Assembly (NCBI GenBank): GCA_023151115.1 | Contig: JAKLJP010000070.1 | Coordinates: 1 to 27,877, forward strand | Length of the DNA stretch: 27,877 nt | Origin: Anaerolineae bacterium | GTDB lineage: Bacteria; Chloroflexota; Anaerolineae; 4572-78; J111 | Reading direction: 5' to 3' | In this document: in pieces, positions 6,674 to 14,254 of the stretch | How positions within the stretch are numbered: the first letter of the stretch is position 1 | How the letters are laid out: every line of letters starts with the position of its first letter | The notes under the pieces: model-generated | The model's database searches: none | Told to the model about the DNA's origin: nothing | Seen by the model: the letters and a program-made list of their open reading frames with translations, nothing else | Program-made: the position numbers and the translations under genes

Positions 6674-7351
6674 TCATCGTTGAACTTTGAACGCGGCAAT
6701 CCATTCGGATGTGACAGCTTCCAAGTTAGCAACAATGGCATCGGCTAAGCTGTAATCCAGGTTTTGGGTATGGTGGGTAGGGACGGCCACGACGGTCATT
6801 CCGGCGGCTTTGGCTGCGGTCAGGCCCGGCACAGAGTCTTCAAACACCAGGCAGCGCTCAGGCTCAACGCCCAATTGGGCCGCAGCAAAAAGGTAAACAT
6901 CGGGGGCCGGTTTGTTATGAACCACATCGTCGCCGGTGGCAATGGCCTGGAAATAGGGCCACAGTTCAAAGCGGGTAAACCAGCGCTGCACCCAGGCTCT
7001 ATCCGAGGCAGTGGCGACGGCCAGTGGATAACCGGCCGCGTGTAATTGGGCCAGTAAGGCCGTCACACCCGGCATCAACTGCACATTTTCGGAAGTCATG
7101 GCCCAGAGTTCCTTGAACCGCGTCCACATCGCTTCGCGGGTTGGCCCGTAGCCATTGTGACGGGTCAAATCATCCAGCACCAAATCGTAGCCGCCCATAT
7201 AGCCCACAATATTCCTGGCCCAATAATCTACCGAGAAATCCAGGCCATGCTCTTGATAAATAAGACGGCAGGCTTCCAAATCAGCCTGTTCCGTATCAAC
7301 TAAGGTGCCGTCGTGGTCAAAAATAATAGCGTCAAAAGGAGGATGAGTCAC
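6674..7351 (-). CDS. HAD-family phosphatase / beta-phosphoglucomutase-like
   Basis: 225 residues, typical of HAD subfamily IA with a helical cap after the first motif. Motif I is FDHDGT (D12 nucleophile, D14 acid/base), motif II is in VATASD, and motifs III/IV are NKPAPDVY and CLVFEDSVPGLTAAKAAG. These fit small-molecule phosphatases or phosphosugar mutases; the substrate cannot be read from sequence, though the adjoining GH35-like gene suggests sugar phosphates. The start is GTG 7351 with AGGA about 8 bases upstream. It lies 49 bp after the histidine kinase and 18 bp before the GH35-like gene, all on the minus strand with no terminator seen between. Confidence 0.88.
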   Translation of the reverse strand: MTHPPFDAIIFDHDGTLVDTEQADLEACRLIYQEHGLDFSVDYWARNIVGYMGGYDLVLDDLTRHNGYGPTREAMWTRFKELWAMTSENVQLMPGVTALLAQLHAAGYPLAVATASDRAWVQRWFTRFELWPYFQAIATGDDVVHNKPAPDVYLFAAAQLGVEPERCLVFEDSVPGLTAAKAAGMTVVAVPTHHTQNLDYSLADAIVANLEAVTSEWIAAFKVQR

Positions 7352-7400
7352 TGGATTTTCCTGGGATATTGTTTTTAGAGTTGGTTGCCATACGCAGAAT

Positions 7401-8564
7401 TTAGTCCGTCTCTTGTCGTTTTGATATGCCGCTGAGGGTGAGGGTCAGGCGGGTACCCTGGTTAGGGGCGGTCTCGATTTGAAGGTCAGCGTTGAGGATT
7501 GAGGCCCGCTTTTGCATATTGGCCAGGCCGTGATGGCCATGAACAATTGTCTTTGGCAAGACATAACCAATACCGTCATCCTCAACTTGCAGGGTTAGTA
7601 TGTCATCCTGGCGGGTGAGGCTTACGCCAATTCTTTTAGGACGGGCATGGCGGGCTGCATTCGAGAGGGCTTCGTGAGCGATATGAAAGAGATGGCTGGC
7701 TTGTTGGTCGGTTACATAGCTGTTGATGTCCGGGTCAATTTGCATTTGAATGGGCAGTAGGGTATTGACTCTAAGCTCTTTGACCAAACCCTCCAGCCGG
7801 GCATATAATCCTTTAGATTTGAGCGCCTGGGGTCGCAAATCAAAAATATAATTACGCAGGTCATTAATAACTAGCGCCAGGCTTTTTAGGCTGAGGTCAA
7901 TCTGCTCACGGGCGGCCTCATCTTCAGCGGGCAGGAGGGCTTTGGCGTTGTCCAGAGTTAGCCCAACGCCGTAAATTGACTGAATAATGCCGTCATGCAA
8001 GTCGCGAGCAAAACGCTCCCTTTCCTCCAGAATAGCCAGCCGCTGTGTTTTTTCATAAAGATGGGCATTTTCAATGGCAATGGCGGCGTGGAGCGCCAGC
8101 ATTTCGATCAACCGTTGGTCAAGCTCGGTAAATTCAGACTCGTCTTGCTTATCAGTCAGGTAAAGCGCGCCGATTAATTCACCCTTTGAAAAGATGGGCA
8201 CACCCAGCAGGCTTTTCATCAGCGGATGATGCTGAGGAAATCCGGCAGCCATTGGATGTTTGGTAATATCTTTTACAATGAGCGCCTCGCCCCGGTGCAA
8301 GAAATGGCCCAGCAAGCCCAAACCTGTGGGTAAAGGCCCTATTTGGGGATGCATTTTGGGGTCTATGCCCGCTGTGATAAAACGAGATAAATGACCATGG
8401 CCGTCGTGAACCCCTAAAGCCGCATATTTAGCGCCTATCAGGGTACGCGCGGCCTGGGCTATTTTAAGCAGGACTTGTTCTAAAGAGAGTTCAGAAGCGA
8501 TGGCCTGGGTTGCCTCGCTGAGGGCTTTGAGCTGCGGGTCGAGTTGAAGTTTGTTTTCTGACAT
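7401..8564 (-). CDS. DosS/DevS-like GAF histidine kinase, predicted heme sensor
   Basis: 387 residues, no membrane segment. A single GAF domain (about 20-172) is followed by HisKA_3 (EERERFARDLHDGIIQ, H190) and a NarL-type HATPase (LSNAARHARP, VEDDGIGY, GLANMQKRA). The GAF domain matches the heme-binding GAF-A of mycobacterial DosS/DosT: GPLPTGLGLLG, GFPQHHPLMKSLLGVPI and LYLTDK. The proximal heme His of DosS (H149 in HPPM) aligns with H113, and the distal Tyr171 aligns with Y135; the spacing of 22 is identical. That supports, but does not prove, sensing of O2, NO, CO or redox state. It is divergent from the DevR-like regulator at 8701, its presumed phosphotransfer partner. DosS has two GAF domains; this protein has one. 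AAGGAT precedes the ATG. Confidence 0.9.
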   Translation of the reverse strand: MSENKLQLDPQLKALSEATQAIASELSLEQVLLKIAQAARTLIGAKYAALGVHDGHGHLSRFITAGIDPKMHPQIGPLPTGLGLLGHFLHRGEALIVKDITKHPMAAGFPQHHPLMKSLLGVPIFSKGELIGALYLTDKQDESEFTELDQRLIEMLALHAAIAIENAHLYEKTQRLAILEERERFARDLHDGIIQSIYGVGLTLDNAKALLPAEDEAAREQIDLSLKSLALVINDLRNYIFDLRPQALKSKGLYARLEGLVKELRVNTLLPIQMQIDPDINSYVTDQQASHLFHIAHEALSNAARHARPKRIGVSLTRQDDILTLQVEDDGIGYVLPKTIVHGHHGLANMQKRASILNADLQIETAPNQGTRLTLTLSGISKRQETD

Positions 8565-8614
8565 TGCATATCCTTAAAAAAACTGACCAACAATCAATAT
8601 TGTATCATCAAATT

Positions 8615-8633
8615 GTTGAATATAAAATTCAAC
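8615..8633. promoter_or_regulatory. inverted repeat between divergent kinase and regulator
   Basis: GTTGAATATAAAATTCAAC: perfect 7-bp arms around ATAAA, in the AT-rich divergent region and 15 bp upstream of the regulator's -35 box. Its position suits an operator for autoregulation, perhaps by the neighbouring response regulator. No match to a known box is claimed. Confidence 0.5.
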
Positions 8634-8648
8634 GGTTTTTAGCCTGAT

Positions 8649-8677
8649 TTGACAGCGACGCTAAACGACTCCATAAT
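8649..8677 (+). promoter_or_regulatory. sigma70-type promoter for DevR-like regulator
   Basis: TTGACA (8649-8654), a 17-base spacer, then CATAAT (8672-8677): 11 of 12 consensus bases. Predicted start is near 8684, just before the GGAGG ribosome site (8687-8691) of the GTG at 8701, so the leader would be very short. Confidence 0.75.
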
Positions 8678-8700
8678 AGATAACTTGGAGGCGATTTTCT

Positions 8701-9348
8701 GTGCGAATTATGGTGGTTGACGACCATGAAGTGGTCCGTCTAGGTCTCAATAATTTACTCTCGCGCCAGCCCGGTTGGCAAGTGGTAGCCGAAGCGGGCA
8801 GCGTATCCCAGGCAATCCAACAGGCAAACGAACATGTGCCGGATGTGGTTGTTATGGATATTCGTCTCAGCGATGGCAGCGGCATCGAAGCATGTCGAGA
8901 GATTGTTAAGGCCCATCCTCAAATCAAGGTGATTATGCTTACCTCATTTGCCGAGGATGAACTGTTGTTTAATGCTATCTCAGCCGGGGCGGTGGGTTAC
9001 GTTTTGAAGCAGGTAGGTAATGATGACCTTATCCGGGCGATTGAAACCGTAGCGCGAGGCGATGCGATGCTGGACCCCAGCATTACCGGTCAGGTTTTAG
9101 CCAAGCTGCGTGACTCGGCTCGGTCTGAGGCGTTTGTAGATTTGTCGGACCGTGAACTAAAAGTTTTAGCCTTAATTGCTCAGGGTAAAACCAATCGCGA
9201 AATCGCCGCCAGTTTGTACTTGGGTGAGGGTACAGTCCGTAATTATGTCAGTAACATTTTGGATAAACTGGGTTTATCCAACCGAGCCGAAGCTACCGCT
9301 TACGCCGTGCGCCATAATTTAGAGGATTTTCTCAAATCTTCCGAGTAA
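8701..9348 (+). CDS. DevR/NarL-type response regulator
   Basis: 215 residues. The receiver domain has the acidic pocket VVDDHE, phospho-acceptor D53 ([12 protein letters not shown]), the Thr in LTSF and the conserved Lys in YVLKQ. The C-terminal LuxR-type HTH reads [20 protein letters not shown], then [16 protein letters not shown]. Overall it resembles mycobacterial DevR/DosR: IRL.DGSGIE.CR in the receiver, a Met-Leu-Asp linker segment, and the TV+NYVS..L.KLG recognition helix. Start GTG 8701 has GGAGG 9 bases upstream and a near-consensus promoter. It is probably phosphorylated by the divergent GAF kinase. A strong terminator at 9377 ends the unit, so it is monocistronic. Confidence 0.93.
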   Translation: MRIMVVDDHEVVRLGLNNLLSRQPGWQVVAEAGSVSQAIQQANEHVPDVVVMDIRLSDGSGIEACREIVKAHPQIKVIMLTSFAEDELLFNAISAGAVGYVLKQVGNDDLIRAIETVARGDAMLDPSITGQVLAKLRDSARSEAFVDLSDRELKVLALIAQGKTNREIAASLYLGEGTVRNYVSNILDKLGLSNRAEATAYAVRHNLEDFLKSSE

Positions 9349-9376
9349 AACTTATTGATTAAGGAAAAATAACCCC

Positions 9377-9408
9377 AAAAACCGCCCCGTACAGGGCGGT
9401 TTTTGTTT
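9377..9408 (+). terminator. rho-independent terminator after response regulator
   Basis: AAAAACCGCCC (9377-9387) pairs perfectly with GGGCGGTTTTT (9394-9404) around CGTACA, then GTTTG. An A-rich left side and T-rich right side suggest possible function in both directions. Confidence 0.88.
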
Positions 9409-9463
9409 GAACAAACCCTGACGATAGGCCAGCCTAGCAAATTACAATCATCCCAATAGAAGA

Positions 9464-9475
9464 TGACATGTGTCA
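9464..9475. promoter_or_regulatory. short inverted repeat upstream of HMA-like/UspA operon
   Basis: TGACATGTGTCA has 5-bp arms and a 2-bp spacer, about 70 bp before the first start codon of the operon. A possible regulator site; short enough to occur by chance. Confidence 0.3.
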
Positions 9476-9545
9476 CTACTAGTTTATGGTAATTACCTTT
9501 ATGCTTAATTTGAGAGACCTATTTTCTGGCTGATGAGGTGGTTTG

Positions 9546-9788
9546 GTGCTGGAATTTGAAGCCCTCCATGTTCCTGCTTTGACAGAAGAAGTGGCGAAAA
9601 ATCTGGAACAGTTCCTTAAGCAGATACCGGGAATTGTCCAGCTTCAAATCAATATAGAAAGCCAGGCTTTACAAATCAGGTTTGATGAGGCGCGGGTTGA
9701 TTTTTTGCAGTTAACCCAAGTGATGGCCCAGGCAGGCTGCCCCCTTCGACAGATAGATGCGGCCTTGCTAAAGAAACTTTCCACCTAG
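9546..9788 (+). CDS. small HMA-like (ferredoxin-fold) protein lacking the CxxC metal site
   Basis: 80 residues from GTG 9546. The pattern beta-VPALTEEVAKNLEQFLKQIP-GIVQLQINIE-ALQIRFDEARVD-LTQVMAQAGC follows heavy-metal-associated domains (CxxC-helix, GV..v.v, v.yd, i...Gy). The segment that normally carries CxxC is replaced by P-A-L-T, so the canonical copper/zinc site is absent. The only Cys is late, in AGCPL. Function unknown; a protein-interaction or regulatory domain is possible. GTG 9546 is preferred over TTG 9543 because GAGGTG ends at 9540. It lies 22 bp before the UspA gene and is probably co-transcribed with it. Confidence 0.7.
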   Translation: MLEFEALHVPALTEEVAKNLEQFLKQIPGIVQLQINIESQALQIRFDEARVDFLQLTQVMAQAGCPLRQIDAALLKKLST

Positions 9789-9810
9789 CTGAACTAAAAG
9801 GAGCTAAACC

Positions 9811-10281
9811 ATGTATAAAAAAATTTTGGTACCGCTCGATGGATCAGCTTTATCAGAACTGGCTTTACCCCACGCCCAGGCGTTAGCCCATCATTTCGAG
9901 AGCGAAGTTATCCTGACCAGAGTTTGCCAACCCGTAGCCATGCCGGTTGAATTTTATCCGGCCATGGCCGGTGTGGCCTATGATTACCACCTGGATTTAC
10001 AAACCCAGGTGGAAAAGGAAGTGCAACAATACTTACAGAACTGGCAAAAAAAGCTACAGTTGGCCAAGGTAAAATGTCGCTATGTGGCCCTGGAAGGCTT
10101 TGTGCCAGAGGCTATTTTGAAGACGGCTGAAACAGAAGGGGTTGATCTAATTGTGATGAGCACTCATGGGCGCTCGGGGTTAAGTCGCTGGGTTTACGGC
10201 AGTGTCGCAGCTAAAGTGCTTCAGGCCGCTCCTTGCCCCATTTTTTTAGTGCGGGCTAAAAATCACCCAGAACACACCTGA
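9811..10281 (+). CDS. universal stress protein, UspA family
   Basis: 156 residues, the same length as the paralogue at 598-1068. It begins KKILVPLDGSALSELALPHA and carries the ATP-binding motif STHGRSGLSRWVYGSVAAKV, then PIFLVRAK. The middle part, which includes an insert-like MPVEFYPAMAGVAYDYHLDL, differs from the paralogue. AAGGAGC precedes ATG 9811. It is second in a two-gene unit with the HMA-like protein. Two Usp genes flanking a DosRS-like pair recall the mycobacterial dormancy regulon, where several Usp genes are under DosR; regulation here is inferred. Its stop is 4 bp from the stop of the convergent gene at 10286. Confidence 0.93.
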   Translation: MYKKILVPLDGSALSELALPHAQALAHHFESEVILTRVCQPVAMPVEFYPAMAGVAYDYHLDLQTQVEKEVQQYLQNWQKKLQLAKVKCRYVALEGFVPEAILKTAETEGVDLIVMSTHGRSGLSRWVYGSVAAKVLQAAPCPIFLVRAKNHPEHT

Positions 10282-10285
10282 AATT

Positions 10286-10594
10286 TTAACCGGCTACCAG
10301 CCCAGCAATAAAGTGAGAGCCATAAATAAGAGAGGCCATCGTTAACCAGACAGCTACAGCGGCTACAATTACCGATCCAATCGTAGGACTGGGAGAAGGT
10401 TTATCACAAGGGCAGCCTGCTGCCAAGAATGGGGATACACTTAAGGAGATTGGTTCAATTGAATAGTTCTGGCGGTTAACGTTACTATTTTGTCCACTTG
10501 TTGCAGCGTAAAGCTGACTTGACTCGGCCGGAAAAGGCTTTGAAATAAGCAAAGCCGCCATTAACAGCAAAATAGAGATGACAATTCGTTTCAC
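10286..10594 (-). CDS. small exported/membrane protein of unknown function
   Basis: 102 residues from GTG 10594. The N-terminus is a signal-like segment (KRIVISILLLMAALLISK), then a polar stretch, a GCPCDKPSPSP motif with two close Cys, and a C-terminal hydrophobic helix (SVIVAAVAVWLTMASLIYG). If the first segment is cleaved it is a C-terminally anchored surface protein; if not, it spans the membrane twice. No family was recognised. The gene is supported by a perfect consensus promoter (10648-10676) about 50 bp upstream, although its ribosome site is weak. It converges tightly on the UspA gene. Confidence 0.65.
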   Translation of the reverse strand: MKRIVISILLLMAALLISKPFPAESSQLYAATSGQNSNVNRQNYSIEPISLSVSPFLAAGCPCDKPSPSPTIGSVIVAAVAVWLTMASLIYGSHFIAGLVAG

Positions 10595-10647
10595 AGTACA
10601 GCCCCAAGAGATTTATACTTGCGACAATACAAGCAAATAGTGTCTCC

Positions 10648-10676
10648 ATTATAGGGGGTCTGAAATAATATGTCAA
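10648..10676 (-). promoter_or_regulatory. perfect consensus sigma70 promoter
   Basis: On the minus strand TTGACA (10676-10671), exactly 17 bases, then TATAAT (10653-10648): 12 of 12 consensus bases at optimal spacing. Predicted start is about 10641, giving a leader of about 47 bases to GTG 10594. The strongest promoter seen in the window. Confidence 0.88.
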
Positions 10677-10732
10677 GTTGTTTGATTGAGGGATATTTCT
10701 GTTCAGCCGTGAGGTTCAGGGGGTGTTACTGA

Positions 10733-10864
10733 TTAACGAATTTCCACTTCATCTTCCTCATTTGTATTAATTTGGCCTGGTGTTTTGAACACACCTTTTT
10801 GCAACTGGGCATATCCAAAAGCAAGTAACATTAAGGCCAATAAAATGAGAAAAAAAATATCCAT
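10733..10864 (-). CDS. 43-residue single-pass membrane microprotein
   Basis: ATG 10864 to TAA 10733, 43 residues. One N-terminal hydrophobic helix (MDIFFLILLALMLLAFGYAQ) is followed by a short basic stretch (LQKGVFK) and a strongly acidic tail (NEEDEVEIR). A GAGG ribosome site lies 9 bases upstream. The layout is that of small membrane subunits or kinase/transporter modulators; no family was recognised. It is downstream of and codirectional with the kinase at 11067, and ends 57 bp before the perfect promoter of the next gene. It could also be a chance frame, but start, ribosome site, helix and acidic tail agree. Confidence 0.55.
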   Translation of the reverse strand: MDIFFLILLALMLLAFGYAQLQKGVFKTPGQINTNEEDEVEIR

Positions 10865-10917
10865 TCTTTGACGCCTCGTTTTTAACAATATCGGTAATAC
10901 AGCTATCAACACTTCAA

Positions 10918-11036
10918 CCTGACCCGCTTAATTGCAAGGTCAGGCTGCGCTGTCTAGCTTATTAGCCCGTATCAATTATATAGGTTAACAAGGGGGCAGG
11001 CATTAGTGAAGGCGCGTAATTGCGCATTTATTCACT
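10918..11036. repeat. two short inverted repeats in intergenic space after dCache kinase
   Basis: CCTGACC (10918-10924) faces GGTCAGG (10938-10944). AGTGAA (11005-11010) faces TTCACT (11031-11036) with inner GCGC arms. Neither is followed by a T-run on the minus strand, so neither is called a terminator. Confidence 0.4.
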
Positions 11037-11066
11037 AAGCTTTTTGGCCTATTAGAGAGGCATAAT

Positions 11067-12929
11067 TTACGAAACCTGTTTGGCTACCAAAGATTCTTCG
11101 GGGGATAAAGAGGAAAAACCATTACGGATCTCAAAGGGGGCCAGGTCTGATTTACGGGGCATAACCAAGCGAACCAGAGTGCCTTCATCTGGTTGTGACT
11201 CAACCTCGATGTTACCCCCAAAAAGTTGAGCGCGTTCTTGCAGCCCCATCACCCCAAAACTACCGCTGGTGGCAAAATCCGTAATTGAAGCGGGCACAGT
11301 AAATCCACGTCCGTTATCTTCCACGGTTAAAACAATTTGGTTATTGGTAAATTGCGCTAACACTGTCACTTCGGTGGCATGAGCATGCTTTTTGACATTG
11401 TTTAGGGCTTCCTGCAAGATGCGGTAAATCGCCACTTCCATATCGGCCGGCAACCCATCCGGCGTTCCCTCGACTGTGAAATCTACATCAATCCCTTCAC
11501 TTTGAGCCAGTTGATTAACCAGATATTGCATGGCCGCCACCAGCCCCAAATCTTCCAAAGCCAGGGGACGCAGATCGCGGCTAAATTGGCGCACACTGGC
11601 AATGGCCCCGGTGACCATCGTTCTTAACTCGTTCAGCCGGGTACGGGCCTCGATAGGGTCATCCAACATCCCTTTAATCAACTCAATGCGCTGACCAATA
11701 GCAATTAGGGATTGGACGGTATCATCATGCAATTCACGAGCAATTCTTTTTCGCTCTTCTTCTTGAGACTGGGTGATATCGGCCACATACTGCCTGACGC
11801 CGGCGCGATATTTTCGAATCTGCCCGACCATTTCATTAAACGCCATGCCCAGCTCTCGAATTTCTTTAATGCGGCTGAGCATTACCTGGGCATCGTAATC
11901 ACCGGCGGTCACTTGACGAGTTTGGATGACCAGATTTTGAATCGGGTCGGTAACGGCCTGGACGCCCAGCGATACAAAGGCCGCTACGGTGATTAAACCT
12001 ACAACTAAAACCACCACAATGGGCTGTAAGGCGCTTTGCGCCGGCTGCACTACTTGCGCCCATGGTTCGCCAATAACCAATCCCCAGCCGGGGACTTGCA
12101 CCACAGCGTATCCTTCGACGGTGTTCGGCTGTCCGTTTTCACGGCTGGTTATAGCGCCGGTCCGACTCCCTTGTTGAAGTTGTTTGACGGCCTCACGGCT
12201 GCTGAAATCTGTGCCAATAAGGCGGGAATCGGGGTGATAAATCAAGCGCCCCTGGCGGTCTACCAGATAGGCCGTACCCTCTTCCCCCACCCTTAATTTT
12301 TGGATCTCCTGGCCTAGGCGTTGAAAACTCAAATAGAATCTGCCGGCAATCACCCCCACAAATTGACCGTTAGGTTTTTCGATAGGGACGGCAATAACAA
12401 TAATATCTTCGCCCGAGCCGGGTTCTTTGATAATATCGGAAAAGGTTGAGGTGCGTAGGGCAGAAGTCTCCCTAAAGTAAGGCTCTTGCGAAAAATCTTG
12501 CCCAATAAGATCGGGTCGAAATGGTTCGGTAACGCTGACAAAACCCTTTTCGTCCAGAATAATAATACCGCCGTCATTGGTAAAATCTGCGACCAGGTCG
12601 GGGGCCAATTTTAGTAAATCTCGTTGGACAGTGGGCTCGCCCGATTGCATTTGGGTTTGGTTGGCTAGAGTCCGTAAGCCGCGCACAAAGGCCTCGATAC
12701 TTTCCGACAGCCGCTCGGCGGAGACGCTGGCTAACTCCTGATCCCGGCTTTCGGCCAACGATTGGGAAATCTGCTGGTAGGCCAAAAAAGTTACCCCCAC
12801 GCTCAGAATAAGCATCAGCGACAGGAGCAGGATGGTTAATAAAATGGCCTGCGCCCGGAGTTCGGTAATCCAAGCTCTTAACCCGTATAAGTGAGAACGA
12901 GCCACCTCAGTTTTGATCATTGGCTTCAA
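11067..12929 (-). CDS. dCache-HAMP NarL-type membrane histidine kinase
   Basis: 620 residues. TM1 is at about 27-51, the extracytoplasmic double-Cache domain at about 52-300 (IIILDEKGFVSVTEPFRPDL, YFRETSALRTSTFSDIIKEP, YLVDRQGRLIYHPDSRLIG), TM2 at about 303-323, HAMP to about 377, HisKA_3 with H401 (EEERKRIARELHDDTVQSL) and HATPase (EALNNVKKHAHA, VEDNGRGF, GVMGLQERA). dCache domains bind small ligands directly or through binding proteins. The reported start is TTG 12929, which overlaps the lipoprotein stop as TTGA and has AAGGA 9 bases upstream; ATG 12920 is possible but far from that site. Last gene of a three-gene overlapping operon; the regulator at 14247 is its likely partner. The acidic and Ser-rich C-terminal tail after the HATPase has no recognised role. 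Confidence 0.93.
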   Translation of the reverse strand: MKPMIKTEVARSHLYGLRAWITELRAQAILLTILLLSLMLILSVGVTFLAYQQISQSLAESRDQELASVSAERLSESIEAFVRGLRTLANQTQMQSGEPTVQRDLLKLAPDLVADFTNDGGIIILDEKGFVSVTEPFRPDLIGQDFSQEPYFRETSALRTSTFSDIIKEPGSGEDIIVIAVPIEKPNGQFVGVIAGRFYLSFQRLGQEIQKLRVGEEGTAYLVDRQGRLIYHPDSRLIGTDFSSREAVKQLQQGSRTGAITSRENGQPNTVEGYAVVQVPGWGLVIGEPWAQVVQPAQSALQPIVVVLVVGLITVAAFVSLGVQAVTDPIQNLVIQTRQVTAGDYDAQVMLSRIKEIRELGMAFNEMVGQIRKYRAGVRQYVADITQSQEEERKRIARELHDDTVQSLIAIGQRIELIKGMLDDPIEARTRLNELRTMVTGAIASVRQFSRDLRPLALEDLGLVAAMQYLVNQLAQSEGIDVDFTVEGTPDGLPADMEVAIYRILQEALNNVKKHAHATEVTVLAQFTNNQIVLTVEDNGRGFTVPASITDFATSGSFGVMGLQERAQLFGGNIEVESQPDEGTLVRLVMPRKSDLAPFEIRNGFSSLSPEESLVAKQVS

Positions 12930-14254
12930 GGCAGGTCATCCTTCAGGAAAGGCTCACCCAATCTCTGAGCTTCCCGCAACGCGGTCGCCGGCTCGGTACC
13001 ATAAAAGGATTTTTTAACGGCATCCGCAAAAGCTTGCTCAGCTTCGGGAAAGCGGTCCAGGCGATAGGGTCGAACGGCGTCAAGTTGGTTAAAAAATGGA
13101 ATCAACAACAGGTTTTCGGCAAAATAGGGCGAGGTTTGTAGCCATGTTTTGGCCGGATATCGCCCCAAACGGCGAGCCATAGGAATAGCATAGCGGTCGC
13201 TGGTAACCCATTTAATAAATTCAAAGGCAACTTCCTGATGGCGCGCGCCTCGAGGAATAAACAAACCGCTGCTCCCCAGCACCGAAGCGGCATTATCGGC
13301 GGCTGGGGTTTTGGGTAATTGAGCCACCCCCAGCGGAAAATGAGGATCGGTTGATTGAATAAGGTGAATATCTCCCGGTCCGCCCAGGTACATCGAGATT
13401 TGACCTTTCAAAAATTGTTTGCGCGGGTCTTCGTAATCGCGGGGACGGGTGGTAGGGCGTTGGCCGTAGCCAGCTTCGGCCATTTGGGTTAAAAAGCGTA
13501 AAGCATCAATATTGTTGCGGGAGTCCAGCGTTAAATTAAACCCTGTTTCCGGTGTGCCAACCAGTAAATCACCGCCGGCATCAGCCATCCAGGCATAGAC
13601 ATGCCAGGGGTCCGAAGTTAACCCCAAACCAAAACGTTTTTCAGCAGGATTGGTCAAAATAGCGGCTGCTTTTTCAAAAGCGGCCAAATCGTAGTTGGCG
13701 TCCGGGTAGGGTAAAGCAGCTTCATCAAAATGGCGACGATTGTAGAGCAAAACCAGGGTATAAATATCCAGGGGCACGCCATAAAGGGTATCGCGCCATG
13801 TCACCTCTTCCATCGCTGAGGGCAAAAATTGGCTGCGGGCTTGTGGGTCTATTTTTTCCCACTCCTGCCAGGGTTGGGTCAAAGGTTCGGCCAGGCCCCG
13901 TCCGGCCATAGCGTAGACATGCCCCTGGACTACATCGGGCGGCGTGCCTACCTGAAGGGCCCGGGTTATCTTTTGAGGAATACTTTCGCGCACAAAAGAT
14001 TGGATATCAACCTTGACCTGGGGATAGGCGTCTTCAAAATCCTGAGCAATTTCTTCAAAGAGGCTGTCATTTTTGGTAAAATCAAGGTCCAGCCACACCT
14101 CAAGCGTAATCTGTTCCTGGGGAATATTGGGGTTAACCGCGGGGGGTTGTCCGACAAATGGCTCGTCAATTTTTTCAACTGCCGCCGAAGTGGGTGGAGA
14201 ACTGCAAGCAACCAGGATTAAAAAAATGACCAGCCAGGCAACAACTTTAGTCAT
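12926..14254 (-). CDS. sugar-type solute-binding lipoprotein (extracellular binding protein family 1)
   Basis: 442 residues from ATG 14254. The signal peptide [17 protein letters not shown] carries the lipobox LVAC, so C17 is the predicted lipidated residue and the protein is anchored outside the membrane. The mature part follows MalE/UgpB-type proteins: ITLEVWLDLDF, FEDAYPQVKVDIQSF, PDVVQGHVYAMAGRGLAEPL, MYLGGPGDIHLIQ and GLFIPRGARHQEVAFEFIKW. It normally would feed an ABC importer, but no permease or ATPase gene is here; it sits between a response regulator and a dCache kinase, overlapping them by 8 and 4 bp. It is therefore probably a ligand receptor for the kinase, as for the XylFII-LytS pair; the sugar is unknown. 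A longer frame to 14293 only adds residues inside the regulator gene and was rejected. Confidence 0.92.
   Translation of the reverse strand: MTKVVAWLVIFLILVACSSPPTSAAVEKIDEPFVGQPPAVNPNIPQEQITLEVWLDLDFTKNDSLFEEIAQDFEDAYPQVKVDIQSFVRESIPQKITRALQVGTPPDVVQGHVYAMAGRGLAEPLTQPWQEWEKIDPQARSQFLPSAMEEVTWRDTLYGVPLDIYTLVLLYNRRHFDEAALPYPDANYDLAAFEKAAAILTNPAEKRFGLGLTSDPWHVYAWMADAGGDLLVGTPETGFNLTLDSRNNIDALRFLTQMAEAGYGQRPTTRPRDYEDPRKQFLKGQISMYLGGPGDIHLIQSTDPHFPLGVAQLPKTPAADNAASVLGSSGLFIPRGARHQEVAFEFIKWVTSDRYAIPMARRLGRYPAKTWLQTSPYFAENLLLIPFFNQLDAVRPYRLDRFPEAEQAFADAVKKSFYGTEPATALREAQRLGEPFLKDDLP

Noticed and set aside
10485..10676. 63-residue minus-strand open frame
   Set aside because: It begins inside the perfect promoter and overlaps the better-supported exported protein in another frame.
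11005..11036. Terminator for the dCache kinase operon
   Set aside because: The hairpin is not followed by a T-run in the minus-strand direction and its stem is short.
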